DNA of 64,000 nt, from contig LR025083.1 in NCBI GenBank assembly GCA_900380265.1, forward strand, positions 1,488,001 through 1,552,000, in the 5' to 3' direction. Made by a program: the position numbers and the translations under genes. The notes beneath the pieces are model-generated. The model worked only from the letters and a program-made list of their open reading frames with translations. It had not been told where the DNA came from and made no database searches. Every line of letters begins with the position of its first letter. Within the stretch, counting starts at the first letter, position 1. The DNA is from Serratia symbiotica (lineage in GTDB: Bacteria > Pseudomonadota > Gammaproteobacteria > Enterobacterales > Enterobacteriaceae). Shown here piece by piece: positions 53,829 to 64,000 of the stretch.

Positions 53829-54852
53829 TATATACAGCAATCTCTGCGAGATTAATGCATACCCGCTCTAATGGTTAGAAGGGGTTGAAGTGAAACATAA
53901 AAGACATGCTGCGCTCAGTGAAACACCCAGCAGATAGGTGGCGGACGACAAAACAGTAGAACATTGCTACAACCAGACGGACAAGGTTGTCCGCCGAAAT
54001 ACACAACGCGTGTTAGACACCAAACATAACAAAAAATAGAATTTCAGTTTCTGGGAATCGCATCTGTTGCTTAGAACTATATTTCTGAATGTTTAACGGG
54101 TACCCACTAGGTCTGATCGGAGGGTATGTGATAGATAGAGCGGTATATCACAGCTCATTCGGCGAATGTACTGCTTTTTCTGGCTGCAAGCGAATAATCT
54201 TCACCTGGGGTCTTGACTTTTTAAGTCACTGCCTACTAATATTATTGAGTAATACTCGTTCAAGTAACGTTACACGTTACTTTTCCTTTTCTTTAGTGTC
54301 TACCTCTAAAGTAGAGGTGCAGAATAGGCATACAGATTCTCTGGGTTATTCCATTGATCTAATACTTCCGTATCCGGTTTTGCTATATTGTCAATGTTAG
54401 ATTACTTGAGGTATCCATATCTTTCACGTTACTAACTAAAATAAGTCCAGCACCATAAGCTCACATACCCTATGATAATTTAAAGCAATGTTCTCAAGAA
54501 TCAGTGCTTCATTCTTCTATCGTCTTTAAGAGTAGAAAACATACTAACGCAATACCATCTCCTACTGATGGCCTAGATGAATGGATCAGCGGATTTACTC
54601 CCGTGGCGGTGCCACCTCTTGGATTATAGCTACTATGGCATCATAGTTTTACTCACCCTACTGGTTTATTTTCTTCTGGTTTGATCCATACTCCACTGGA
54701 CGCTCTTTTGGTAGATTTTTGTGTGTTTGTATATAAAGATATATAATATATTGTTCATCATTGAGAAATATTATGTTGTGTTTTCAGATATATCACATAA
54801 AATGATGAGCCTAAGCTTGTGTGTAACAGTTATCCATTAAGAGTTAAATCTA
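53829..54852. other. Eroded interval where pdxK/cysM normally lies, with possible cysM ghost
   Basis: In relatives cysM (and in some pdxK) stands here on the minus strand, upstream of nothing but after cysA. The 1-kb gap is about one gene long. On the minus strand near 54560-54625, GGTATGVNPLI followed by SRPSVGDGI is reminiscent of the GTTGTITGVSRFL region of CysM, and a little further on an RR-stop-KNE string sits where IRRWPEEY is expected. Frames are broken. This is a weak match supported by gene order; the rest of the interval is unreadable. Confidence 0.35.
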
Positions 54853-55938
54853 TCAGGCGATTTTATCTAAGACAGGTTGAACCAATTGATTCCCAGCATA
54901 TAAGCGTGCATTAAGGCTACCAATATAATACTGACCGCCTCTGACTGGTTTCGGATTTCCTTCCGATAACACCACGTTGATTAACCCTTTGTGCCAACCA
55001 ATCGGTTGCATAATAACTTGCCAGAAGTGCCCCCGTAAGCTTGCTTCTATCGCCTTTACTGGTAGCGGACAACGCTCAGTAATTTCACTGGCCACTTCTA
55101 TTTCCCAAGGACGAAGAAACAAATCAACGGTGCCCTGTTTCAGCGTCTGGAAACACAATGGCCACTGGTGAGAACCGACAAACAACTGCGAACCCCGGAT
55201 TTCACCACTGAAACAGTTTACTTCCCCGATAAACTCCAATACGAAGCGACTCGCTGGTTCGCGCATAATCGCTTCTGGCAACCCAACTTGTTCAATATTA
55301 CCCTGGCTCATTACAACGACGCGGTCAGCCACTTCCATAGCTTCTTCTTGATCGTGAGTCACAAATACACTGGTAAACTTCAACTCTTCATGCAACTGAC
55401 GCAACCATCGTCGCAATTCCTTACGAACCTGCGCATCTAGTGCACCAAAAGGCTCATCGAGTAGCAAGATCTGTGGCTCCACCGCCAAGGCACGCGCAAG
55501 CGCCACCCGCTGTTTCTGGCCACCAGATAACTGTGATGGGTAACGGTTAGCTACGTGGCTTAACTGCACCATCTTGAGCAATTGGCTGACTTTCTTCTTG
55601 ATCGAAGCCACCTTCTGCCGTTTATTACGTGGCATCACGCTCAATCCAAAGGCGATATTATCGAATACTGTCATATGCCGGAACAAAGCGTAATGCTGAA
55701 ATACAAAACCCACGCGACGATCGCGCGCATGCATATAGCTAACATCGGTACTATAGAAACTTAGGGTCCCGCTGCTAGGGCTTTCTAGCCCAGCAATAAT
55801 GCGCAGCAACGTAGTTTTTCCAGAACCTGAAGGGCCTAGCAAGGCTACCATTTCCCCGGAAAGAATATTAAGCGATATATCCTTTAATACATTAGTAAGG
55901 CCAAAAGATTTGTTAATACTGTTAATCTCAATACTCAT
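54853..55938 (-). CDS. cysA: Sulfate/thiosulfate ABC transporter ATPase CysA
   Basis: ATPase subunit that powers sulfate and thiosulfate import with CysU, CysW and CysP, on the cytoplasmic face of the inner membrane. It has 361 residues (E. coli 365). Walker A GPSGSGKT is at 35-42, Q-loop Gln81, signature LSGGQ at 137-141, Walker B ILLLDE at 157-162 and switch His195 in [17 protein letters not shown]; the C-terminal regulatory domain (about 240-361) is present. Its start overlaps the end of cysW by 11 bp, implying translational coupling, and an ideal AGGAGG lies at 55945-55950. It is the last gene of cysPUWA; cysM, which normally follows, is gone. In free-living relatives the operon is activated by CysB; no site was identified here. 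Confidence 0.97.
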   Translation of the reverse strand: MSIEINSINKSFGLTNVLKDISLNILSGEMVALLGPSGSGKTTLLRIIAGLESPSSGTLSFYSTDVSYMHARDRRVGFVFQHYALFRHMTVFDNIAFGLSVMPRNKRQKVASIKKKVSQLLKMVQLSHVANRYPSQLSGGQKQRVALARALAVEPQILLLDEPFGALDAQVRKELRRWLRQLHEELKFTSVFVTHDQEEAMEVADRVVVMSQGNIEQVGLPEAIMREPASRFVLEFIGEVNCFSGEIRGSQLFVGSHQWPLCFQTLKQGTVDLFLRPWEIEVASEITERCPLPVKAIEASLRGHFWQVIMQPIGWHKGLINVVLSEGNPKPVRGGQYYIGSLNARLYAGNQLVQPVLDKIA

Positions 55939-56803
55939 AATTCGCCTCCTGCTTTAACCGTGCGTTCTGGCGTTCCAAATGCCATTTTAAAGTGTTTTTA
56001 CAAAACAGAGTTAGTATCGCCATCAAGGTGAGGAACGCGGCGGCAGTATAAGAGCCCACGGTATTGTAATCCTGCTGCAGTAGTTCGACTTGTAGTGGTA
56101 AGCTATAAGTTTCACCGCGAATTGAACCTGATACTATCGAAACTGCACCAAACTCACCGATAGCGCGGGCATTTGTCAGCACCACACCATACAGTAACGC
56201 CCAGCGAATGTTAGGTAAGGTAACATGCCAGAACATTTGCCACCCAGATGCCCCTAAAATTATGGCGGCTTCTTCTTCCTGGCTACCCTGACTGAGCATT
56301 ATCGAAACAAGCTCGCGCACAACAAATGGACAGGTAATGAAGATTGTCACCAAAACCATGCCGGGCCAAGAAAACACAATCTGGATGCTATGCGTATTGA
56401 GCCAACTTCCTAACAATCCATTGCTGCCATAAAAGAGTAGATAAATCAACCCCGCTACCACTGGTGAAACGGCTAACGGGATATCCATCAGGGTCAGCAA
56501 TAACTGGCGCCCTGGGAAAGTAAACCGTGTCACCAGCCAAGCCAGAAGCGTACCAAAAATAAGGTTGATCGGCACAGTGAGCAAGCCGATCAGTATCGTG
56601 AGCCAAATGGCGTGCAACATGTCTGGATCAATTAAATTGCTCCATATTAGGCTGATCCCTTTTGAAAAAGCCTCAGAAAAAATTGATGCTATAGGTACCA
56701 GCAGCAGTAAGACCGAGAACAACGTACCAATGGCAATCAGTGACCATTTCCCCCAATTGATACTGACACTCTCAACCCCCTTGACAGTAGAAATTTCAGG
56801 CAT
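55928..56803 (-). CDS. cysW: Sulfate/thiosulfate ABC permease CysW
   Basis: One of the two inner-membrane channel subunits of the sulfate/thiosulfate importer. From Met 56803 the product is 291 residues, identical in length to E. coli CysW, beginning [20 protein letters not shown]. The frame is open 44 codons further upstream through the end of cysU, but that part is not CysW. Six or so hydrophobic segments are visible, with the cytoplasmic EAA coupling loop at [20 protein letters not shown] and the conserved [15 protein letters not shown]. The start overlaps the cysU stop by 8 bp (ATGCCTGA), with GGGGGGA just upstream as ribosome site. Coupled translation with cysU and cysA is expected. Confidence 0.97.
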   Translation of the reverse strand: MPEISTVKGVESVSINWGKWSLIAIGTLFSVLLLLVPIASIFSEAFSKGISLIWSNLIDPDMLHAIWLTILIGLLTVPINLIFGTLLAWLVTRFTFPGRQLLLTLMDIPLAVSPVVAGLIYLLFYGSNGLLGSWLNTHSIQIVFSWPGMVLVTIFITCPFVVRELVSIMLSQGSQEEEAAIILGASGWQMFWHVTLPNIRWALLYGVVLTNARAIGEFGAVSIVSGSIRGETYSLPLQVELLQQDYNTVGSYTAAAFLTLMAILTLFCKNTLKWHLERQNARLKQEANYEY

Positions 56804-57635
56804 GATTCCCCCCAATTCGTTGCCCAAAACGGCTTTGAAAAACATTAATACTAAATAGCAACAATAGCGACACCCCCAACAGCACCGAAGCGATAGCGCT
56901 GGCCGCTGGGTAGTCAAACTCTTGCAGGCGCACAAAAATTATTAGCGAGGCTACTTCCGTCTTCCAAGCGATATTGCCGGCAATAAAAATCACTGCACCA
57001 AATTCCCCTAGACTTCGGGTGAAAGAGATAGCTGTTCCTGCCAATAATGCAGGTACCATTTCCGGTAGCACCACGCGGAGAAAGGTATGCCAACGGGTAG
57101 CCCCTAAAGTTTCAGCCGCTTCTTCGTATTCTCCACCCAGCTCCTCGAGAACCGGCTGAACGCTGCGCACTACAAACGGCAAGCTGGTGAACGCCATCGC
57201 CACTGCAATACCCAACCAAGTAAAACTCACCTGGATATCAAAATGTGCCAACCATTGACCATACCAACCTGTCGTAGAGAATAACCCAGACAGAGTTAAA
57301 CCGGCCACTGCGGTTGGTAATGCAAAAGGCAGATCGATTAAACCATCCAGCAATGACCGACCAGGAAAGCGATACCGAGTCAGGATCCATGCCATTAGCA
57401 TACCGAAGATGGCGTTGAATAAGCTTGCAACACCTGCCGCTAGCAGCGTCACCTTATACGCTGCCACGACTTGAGGGTTGGAAATCACCCGCCAATATTG
57501 CAGCAAGCTCATCTGTGCCACCTGAATCACCATCGCACTGAGCGGTAGCAACATGATCAGACAAATATAAAATAGGCTACTCCCGAGGCTAAGACCAAAG
57601 CCAGGCAGAACCCGCTTCCCAGAGAAGGCCAACAT
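56796..57635 (-). CDS. cysU: Sulfate/thiosulfate ABC permease CysU (CysT)
   Basis: Second inner-membrane channel subunit of the sulfate/thiosulfate importer, pairing with CysW. It has 279 residues (E. coli 277), with about six membrane segments, the DLPFALPTAVAGLTLSGLF region and the EAA coupling loop EEAAETLGATRWHTFLRVVL, followed by SFTRSLGEFGAVIFIAGNIA. The sequence is close to free-living Serratia versions as I remember them. The ATG directly follows the cysP TAA with no spacer, so ribosomes probably pass from cysP to cysU; the stop overlaps the start of cysW. Confidence 0.97.
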   Translation of the reverse strand: MLAFSGKRVLPGFGLSLGSSLFYICLIMLLPLSAMVIQVAQMSLLQYWRVISNPQVVAAYKVTLLAAGVASLFNAIFGMLMAWILTRYRFPGRSLLDGLIDLPFALPTAVAGLTLSGLFSTTGWYGQWLAHFDIQVSFTWLGIAVAMAFTSLPFVVRSVQPVLEELGGEYEEAAETLGATRWHTFLRVVLPEMVPALLAGTAISFTRSLGEFGAVIFIAGNIAWKTEVASLIIFVRLQEFDYPAASAIASVLLGVSLLLLFSINVFQSRFGQRIGGNHA

Positions 57636-58658
57636 TTACTTATGTCCCGCAGATAATAGCTGATCTAGCTCAGCGCCTGCGGAAAAATGGGTTTTCATTA
57701 CTGCAGGCCACCCACCAAATTGATCTTCTACTCGAAACAGGCGTGTATACGGGAACTGCCATTTCGAAGCTACCATCACTGCTTCATCGTAGACGCGATA
57801 ATAAAATTGAGCGATCAACTTCTGCGATTCCGAGCTATAGAGATAATGGAGATAATCCTTAGCGACTTGCGTATTGCCATTTCTCTCAATATTTTTATCC
57901 AACCAAGCTACTGGGAATTCTGCTAGAATATTCACGGTTGGTACTATTACATCATATTTATCTTTGCCGTACTGCTGCCGAATGTTATTCACTTCTGACT
58001 CAAAGCTAATCAAAACATCACCAAGCCCGCGCTCAACAAAAGTTGTAGTCGCGCCCCGACCACCGGTATCGAACACCACTACATTTTTCAGAAGGCGAGT
58101 CATAAAAGCACGGGTCTCGACCTGATCGTTACCATCAGCCTGACTGGCCGCAACCCAAGCAGCAAGATAGGTGTAGCGGCCATTACCGGAAGTTTTCGGA
58201 TTTGGGAATACCAATTTCACATCATCACGCACTAGATCATGCCAAGTCTGGATTCTTTTTGGGTTGCCCTTTCTCACTAAAAATGCCATGGTTGAATAAA
58301 ATGGCGAGCTGTTATTAGGCAGCCGGGACTGCCAACTAGCTGAGAGTAACTGCCCCCGATCATGTAGGATCTGTACATCGCTTACCTGATTATAAGTTAC
58401 TACGTCCGCGCGTAACCCTTGCAGGATCGCAAGTGCCTGTTTGGAAGAACCAGCATGTGACTGCTTAATGGTCAGTTTTTCGTGCGGGTGCTGCTGGGCC
58501 CATTGCTGTTCAAAGCCGCTATTCAGCGCGGTAAACAATTCACGAGAAATGTCATAAGAGCTGTTCAGTAATTCCGCTGACGATGCACTACAACTGGCTA
58601 ATAGCGCGGAAGCTAGCCATCTTTTTAAGATAATATGTTTTGCCGCAGTTTGTTTCAT
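57636..58658 (-). CDS. cysP: Periplasmic thiosulfate/sulfate-binding protein CysP
   Basis: Captures thiosulfate and sulfate in the periplasm and delivers them to CysUWA. It has 340 residues (E. coli 338). An N-terminal export signal ends near SASSA before [18 protein letters not shown]. Family blocks are all present: [77 protein letters not shown] and [20 protein letters not shown]. These match CysP better than the sulfate-binding paralogue Sbp. The signal peptide contains LASC, which fits a lipobox and is not in E. coli CysP; whether the protein is lipidated is unknown. AAGGTG seven bases upstream is a good ribosome site. It is the first gene of cysPUWA. Confidence 0.97.
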   Translation of the reverse strand: MKQTAAKHIILKRWLASALLASCSASSAELLNSSYDISRELFTALNSGFEQQWAQQHPHEKLTIKQSHAGSSKQALAILQGLRADVVTYNQVSDVQILHDRGQLLSASWQSRLPNNSSPFYSTMAFLVRKGNPKRIQTWHDLVRDDVKLVFPNPKTSGNGRYTYLAAWVAASQADGNDQVETRAFMTRLLKNVVVFDTGGRGATTTFVERGLGDVLISFESEVNNIRQQYGKDKYDVIVPTVNILAEFPVAWLDKNIERNGNTQVAKDYLHYLYSSESQKLIAQFYYRVYDEAVMVASKWQFPYTRLFRVEDQFGGWPAVMKTHFSAGAELDQLLSAGHK

Positions 58659-60377
58659 TATTCACCTTAGTTCGCCAAGTCGATTATCCATCTTTCCTAT
58701 TAATAGAGTCAGTGTATTTATAACTTACTGTAGAGCTATAACGCTTTTATATACTTTTTCATGATTCTCAAGAAAAAAATACTATAACGAATACTTTGAT
58801 AAGCACCTTAGGGTTTCTTAGTCACTACCCATAGCATGACTGGAGTAAGCTATTACCACGTAGCCCACGCCTAAAACTAAGCCAATAAAGGGTTTTCTGG
58901 CATCCCTACTTAACCTTAATAAAGACGGTTTTTTGGACGCTGCTATACCTATCATGATTTTGTTATTCTAGCTAAGGCGTACAGGGAGATTGTGCTTATA
59001 GCTGTGGGTTACTTCTAAGCTAGATACTCTTCTAATAGCCTAATTTTTAGCGTATCCTAGTACTGGATGAGCTCCTTCGACTTGTCCATTCCCCGCTAAA
59101 ATAGAGGTGATATACTTGCTTTGCTCCAGTATATGCAGTGCTTGCCAAACTCTTCATCGGTAATTACTGTAGAGATACTGAACTACTTTTTAGATATTCC
59201 AAAACGGCATCCTAAGCTTACTGCTTCATAACTTTATCGCATTGTAACCCATGCTCTCCACCTACCTAACCGAGCTCTTTTATTGAGCGATTATCAATAG
59301 CTTTATTATTCTTGGGAAACGTATGCTAATAGGCAAGGAGATGGCTATGGCGACTTGACACAACGCTGTGTAGGCGATAATTTCTTCCCACAACCCTAGA
59401 ATTAATGGCGCTGTAAAACATTGGCCTGATGACTTTTAGATTACCAAGTCCATTTTCGCTGATGTCAGTCTTACTGCCAAACCCGTTGAATGCTTATAAG
59501 TTAAAAAAGAAAATAAGATTGGCTAACAGCAAGTTAGTAACGGAAACTACCCTAACCATAATTGGAGAATATTTATTCTATTACTCTTTAACAGAAGAGT
59601 CTTTCTTAAAAGGCAGGCTATCTCATTTATAGCCTAAGCTCAACTTAGTACTCTTGATTGTCGTTCTGTATCCTACTAGACTAACAATGTCTTTTAAATT
59701 TAGATTTAAGAGTTTTGTATATATTGACTACGCTATCATTTTCCCTTAACAGTCAGATGATAATAATTTTCTATTACCACGCCGAGATAATCAGCATGCA
59801 CCCGATGATAGGCGGAGAGACAGTAAATATTGTCAACCTTTTTATCACTCAACTACCATCTTACCTCTCTCTTGCGTCATGACGAGCAGAGCAAGATTGT
59901 AATTTAGTGTGCAGTAAACATTCAGTTTCGGCGCGTTTCATATGCGTATTAGTGTATTGTGCTTAGCACAACCTAATTATGGACTCATTGAAAATGATCT
60001 TGTAAAATATACGAGTTGCTATTGATATGGACATTTAAGTTAGTGTTGATTAAGGCTTTATCTCTGATTATTCTGAGGTAAATGTAATGCACAATACCAA
60101 ATTGCAATTTACCCGCCATTTAGGCTTCTTGAAGCTCTTCAATCATTAAAACAGCGCAAAAATGTGGACTAGCGGTTAATTAAGAGGATTCCCAGCAAGC
60201 CTACATTTGTGGTAGCAAATTTGTACAGGGCCACACGCAACCGTCATTACGCACGCGGAGTATGTACGGAGTGTGATAAAAGCTCAAGTTATCACATAGA
60301 AAATAAAATAATCTAAGAAGAAAGGTTCTTTGAACATACTCTTTCCTTTTTTGCTGAAGCGGTATAAATAATAATAG
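58659..60377. other. Non-coding eroded DNA between cysP and hemF
   Basis: The 5' part must hold the cysP promoter (minus) and the 3' part the hemF promoter (plus). In E. coli amiA and other genes lie between cysP and hemF; nothing readable remains of them. A 7-bp inverted repeat GTGATAA/TTATCAC lies near 60272-60295. A TATAAAT just before the hemF start could be a -10 element. Confidence 0.6.
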
Positions 60378-61295
60378 ATGAGTATACTCGCTCTCTCTGA
60401 AGTAAAATCCTTCTTCCTAGCACTGCAGAATACCATCTGCATACAACTAGCCCAAGCTGACGGTGGTGCCAGTTTCAGTGAAGACCAATGGGCGTGTGCA
60501 GAAGGTGGGGGCGGCTGTAGCCGCGTACTGGCTAGCGGCAACGTATTCGAAAAAGCGGGGGTGAACTTTTCCCACATCTTCGGCGCCACGCTGCCCGCAT
60601 CTGCTACTACGCATCGCCCTGAACTTATCGGGCGTACTTTCCAAGCACTAGGGGTATCACTAGTGGTGCATCCGCTTAACCCTTACATCCCCACTAGCCA
60701 CGCCAACGTGCGTTTCTTTATTGCCGAAAAACCGGGTGAAGATGCGGTGTGGTGGTTTGGTGGTGGATTTGACTTAACCCCGTTCTACGGCTTTAAAGAG
60801 GACGTGGTTCACTGGCATCGTACCGCCCAGCGATTGTGCTCCCCTTTCGGAAATGACCTCTATGCGAAATACAAAAAATGGTGTGATGATTACTTTTTTA
60901 TCAAGCACCGCAATGAACCACGGGGTATCGGCGGCCTATTCTATGACGATCTAAACACACCAAATTTTAACCACTGCTTCGCTTTTACCCGCCAGGTAGG
61001 TGAAGGCTTCCTTGATGCCTATCTCCCAATCATTGAAAAGCGCAAACCGCTTCGCTGGGGGAGGCGTGAACGCCAATTCCAACTGTATCGCCGTAGTCGT
61101 TATGTGGAGTTTAACTTAGTCTGGGATCGCGGCACACTGTTCGGGTTACAAACTGGTGGTTGTGCTGAGTCAATACTAATGTCGATGCCGCCACTAGTAC
61201 GCTGGGAATACCACTACCAACCGCAAGAAAATAGCCATGAAGCAGCACTTTGCCGTGATTTCCTGCCAGTTCGTAACTGGGTAATGGAGGTTTGA
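60378..61295 (+). CDS. hemF: Oxygen-dependent coproporphyrinogen III oxidase HemF
   Basis: Converts coproporphyrinogen III to protoporphyrinogen IX with O2, late in haem synthesis; soluble and usually dimeric. It has 305 residues (E. coli 299). Family blocks are intact: [47 protein letters not shown], the signature [20 protein letters not shown] followed by GLFYDD (FFDD in most), and [21 protein letters not shown]. Two arginines conserved in E. coli are cysteine here: residue 47 (GGGGCSRV) and residue 262 (GGCAES, where GGRTES is usual), both codon TGT, consistent with C-to-T change in CGT. The start aligns with E. coli, but no Shine-Dalgarno precedes it; only GTATAAATAATAATAG. It ends six residues late. 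It stands alone, transcribed toward the eroded end of the window. Confidence 0.95.
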   Translation: MSILALSEVKSFFLALQNTICIQLAQADGGASFSEDQWACAEGGGGCSRVLASGNVFEKAGVNFSHIFGATLPASATTHRPELIGRTFQALGVSLVVHPLNPYIPTSHANVRFFIAEKPGEDAVWWFGGGFDLTPFYGFKEDVVHWHRTAQRLCSPFGNDLYAKYKKWCDDYFFIKHRNEPRGIGGLFYDDLNTPNFNHCFAFTRQVGEGFLDAYLPIIEKRKPLRWGRRERQFQLYRRSRYVEFNLVWDRGTLFGLQTGGCAESILMSMPPLVRWEYHYQPQENSHEAALCRDFLPVRNWVMEV

Positions 61296-64000
61296 TCATG
61301 CTATTTTAATCTATGTGACGGCCTGCCAGCAGGTAATCAGTGATTTTGTGTCCAGGATACAGATCCTAGTGCACAATGCCGATCACACTGGTGGAACAAG
61401 CTATTGAGGAATGCACAATCAAATTTATATTTTCCTGCAAGTGGGGAAATATTGGCATAACAGATCGCAAGAACGTAACCTGCTAAAAGCAGGATAAACT
61501 AGTGCTCGCCACTTACCACCCGTTATCCCACTCAATGATAGAAAACTCGCATTGATTTTGAGTCCACGCGCTAAAATATACAGCGCTAATACTATCCGCG
61601 CGCACACTCAATATGCCTAGCTTTATATTATCTTCTTCTCCAATTGGAGTTGAATTAATAACCATAACCCCTTTACATGTAAAGACCAATCCTACTGCAC
61701 TAACTCACGCAATCAACGCCTGAAATACCTACACTGCTCGTCGTTTTATACACTTTACTAGACAAACAAAAATTACGCTTATTTTAAACCTATGTTTCTA
61801 AATTATTACAGATACCATCTTTATTTTTTAGTCGAGAAATATAGCCATTGCATTGTTAATACTGACACTTCTGTACTAGTCACCTCTTTTGTAAACTAAT
61901 CACCTAATTTCATTATACCTCACTAAGTAGGTCACAAGAACAGCTAAGGCCGAGGTAACTGCCGAAATTCCGTGTATAGATATTTAAACCCCACCACCAG
62001 CCGGCCCACTAGCCGGTTATAAATACACGATTAGAATCAACGTTATTTTCAAATTCAACAAGTATTTATGATCCTAGTCAATAAAGGCACTAATCCGGGC
62101 ACAATAACTGATAGCGCTAACGTAATATAGATATTCTAAATAGAATTGAAGCTTCTAGGTTTATCATGCTATTCAGATACATAGTAATATAAAAATAAGT
62201 GCTCTAATGACCTCATGTCCTCCTCAGGGGACTTATCCTAGTGGGCTGGTTTGATATTCTTTCGCTATTCCAAGCAAGTTGAAGATTCCTGGGCGGACTC
62301 AGTCTTCTGTTTGACTGAGTAGCTGTTACCTTCGTCCTAGTTATTCCAATTTAATTATAAGTATACTAATCAGTCACCTTCAAGGCTAGTGAGTGAGGCT
62401 AGCTTGGCGTTGCTTGACGGTTTCATAATAGCTACCTTATTGTCATTGCTAAAGTTAATATGCTCAAATTCACCATTTTATATATCTATAGGATACAGTT
62501 GTCTAGCCTTCACTCACCAGTACTCTGCTTATCGGAGTGTGCACCCTACACTCGCCGCTGCAAAGGGAGCGAGTGGCGCATAAATCCTTTTTTAGAAGCT
62601 AACTGTTGTCAACATACCTAACTATTCACCTGAATTCCTTACACGGCTGTCGTGCACACCATCAAGTCACGGTGGAATTTAGGCCACATACCGATGTATT
62701 ATTGATTTTTCTGGTCAACCCCGTAGCTACCCGCCTATATTCTTCTTAATACACCTTATATACCCGTTTCTCTTACCAATCAAGACTCTACGTTTGGCGT
62801 TATCAGTTAACATATAGACTGGGAACATCAAGGTTCTATGTGCAGATTATCAATAGGATATTGAACATGAGTGTCCTATGAAGTAAACGTCATGGGCACT
62901 CTCCTTGCCGATTTCACTCATACTGTCTCAGGCGAAGAAGCATGGTTTAATGCGCACTCTCCGAAAGTGAATAGCTGATCACTATCTGTATCGCTTCCAG
63001 CCTTATGTGCGCGAGCGCTGGTTCGGGGTACTCTTCTTGCCTCGGTTTCTATTTTCATAATTACTTTATATGTAACAACCACTTTCCTATCTACACACAA
63101 GGTTATACTTGGAATATAAATCAGTCTGTCTGTGCAATCACCTTCCTTTCACTCAAGCCCAAGGTTTATTTTCACTCTAAGGAAACAGCACTGATAGTCT
63201 AATTCTTGATACCTAGTGTAACTAATAGTGAGGAAATACCAGCCGGTAATCCTGAGCACTGTCCTGCCTGTTTTACCGACTGCTACCATGGCATAGCGAA
63301 TGGTAATGAATCTTGACCCAATCAGTATCATTCTTCGTGTTTTGCATAATGCTATGCACGCTAAAGACAAGCGGAAACATAGGCGTGTATTCAGCCCGTT
63401 CTTAAATGCATGCATTTGTCTTTTTTACTCTCTTTCCGAACAGTACGTCTCATTGGCCTAGCACGTGTCATAGACGTCGTTTATCATCAGTTGCAACAAT
63501 GCCGGAGGCCAAGCCTTGGATCGAGTGGCATAACTGGGTCCCTCGAAAAGGCTTTATAACCTCATCTAAGGCATGTGTTCCGAATTAAACAGGCATTGAG
63601 CGTCATTTACGCTCAGTGTTAGAACATCACGCCACTATTCTACCCGCGCAAACTGATGAGCACACAACAGGAATACTCAGCAAACAATTTGACACCGAGC
63701 AGATAACGGCGCTAAGTGACCAGCCACTGTTGCTACTAGCCCTACCTAAAATTGTCGTTATCCCTCACCGCCTGGCAGCGGTGGCCTCACAAGCTTGTCG
63801 GTTTCCAAGAACCCGCTCCCGGTTTTCATGCACTAGCAACCTAGTTGACATATTATCAGCAGATGGCCATGCTGCTAATTCAATACCCAGCGCGCCTTCT
63901 CTCAAAGGTACTGGCACATGAAGTTCATATCAGGATTGCAGAGAGCTAAAAATATGGCGTGGGTACGGCATTGATTAAGCTAGTAAAGTACTGTTATAGG
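61296..64000. other. Non-coding eroded DNA
   Basis: No gene can be supported downstream of hemF. The last 500 bp is richer in GC and contains a 101-codon frame (63616-63921, plus) and a 50-codon minus frame ending near 63770, which suggests the remains of a gene, but neither is recognisable. Small inverted repeats occur near 62298-62321 and 63598-63616. Confidence 0.6.

Noticed and set aside
56804-56935. N-terminal extension of CysW by 44 residues
   Set aside because: It overlaps the end of cysU in another frame; the ATG at 56803 gives the family length and the usual overlapping junction.
63616-63921. 101-codon frame on the plus strand near the window end
   Set aside because: Proline- and serine-rich low-similarity translation, no family recognised; may be antisense to a relic on the minus strand that also could not be identified.

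Overview
The window looks like part of the chromosome of an insect-associated gammaproteobacterium in an advanced but unfinished stage of genome erosion. All intact genes are enterobacterial in sequence and order, and the best overall match I can suggest from memory is a host-restricted Serratia (Serratia symbiotica-like). That assignment is inference; no search was run. Only 13 protein genes and one tRNA can be supported. They cover about 12.1 kb, or roughly 19% of 64 kb. Nearly all remaining DNA is stop-riddled in every frame and looks like the residue of lost genes.

Layout. From 1 to about 46 kb is a near-desert: putP (minus), cspE/cspC (minus), tRNA-Lys (minus) and tusE (plus) stand alone, and coding density is under 5%. 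Inside it are two badly decayed co-linear copies of what I read as an IS256-family transposase gene (2.6-3.7 kb and 18.3-19.3 kb), a very AT-rich stretch (about 33-36.3 kb), orphan terminator-like hairpins and a short unassigned reading frame next to putP. From 46 to 61.3 kb is a gene-dense island in the ancestral order: ligA (minus), cysK, ptsH, ptsI, crr (plus), then cysA, cysW, cysU, cysP (transcribed as cysPUWA on minus) and hemF (plus). The last 2.7 kb is again without a recognisable gene.

Function. cysPUWA imports sulfate/thiosulfate and CysK makes cysteine from O-acetylserine and sulfide. PtsH, PtsI and Crr form the soluble phosphotransfer chain for PTS sugar uptake. LigA seals DNA nicks, HemF makes protoporphyrinogen for haem, TusE passes sulfur for tRNA 2-thiolation, PutP imports proline with sodium, and the cold-shock protein is an RNA chaperone. 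Genes that normally sit between these in relatives (zipA and cysZ between ligA and cysK; pdxK/cysM between crr and cysA; putA beside putP) are absent or reduced to ghosts.

Erosion also touches retained genes. LigA has lost its BRCT domain through a frameshift plus a nonsense codon. Enzyme I has a read-through C-terminal tail. HemF carries two Arg-to-Cys changes. The tRNA-Lys has a CUU anticodon and no encoded CCA. The non-coding DNA holds many long perfect inverted repeats and is rich in CTAG, a tetramer normally rare in enterobacteria. No new multi-gene system, CRISPR array or intact mobile element was found.
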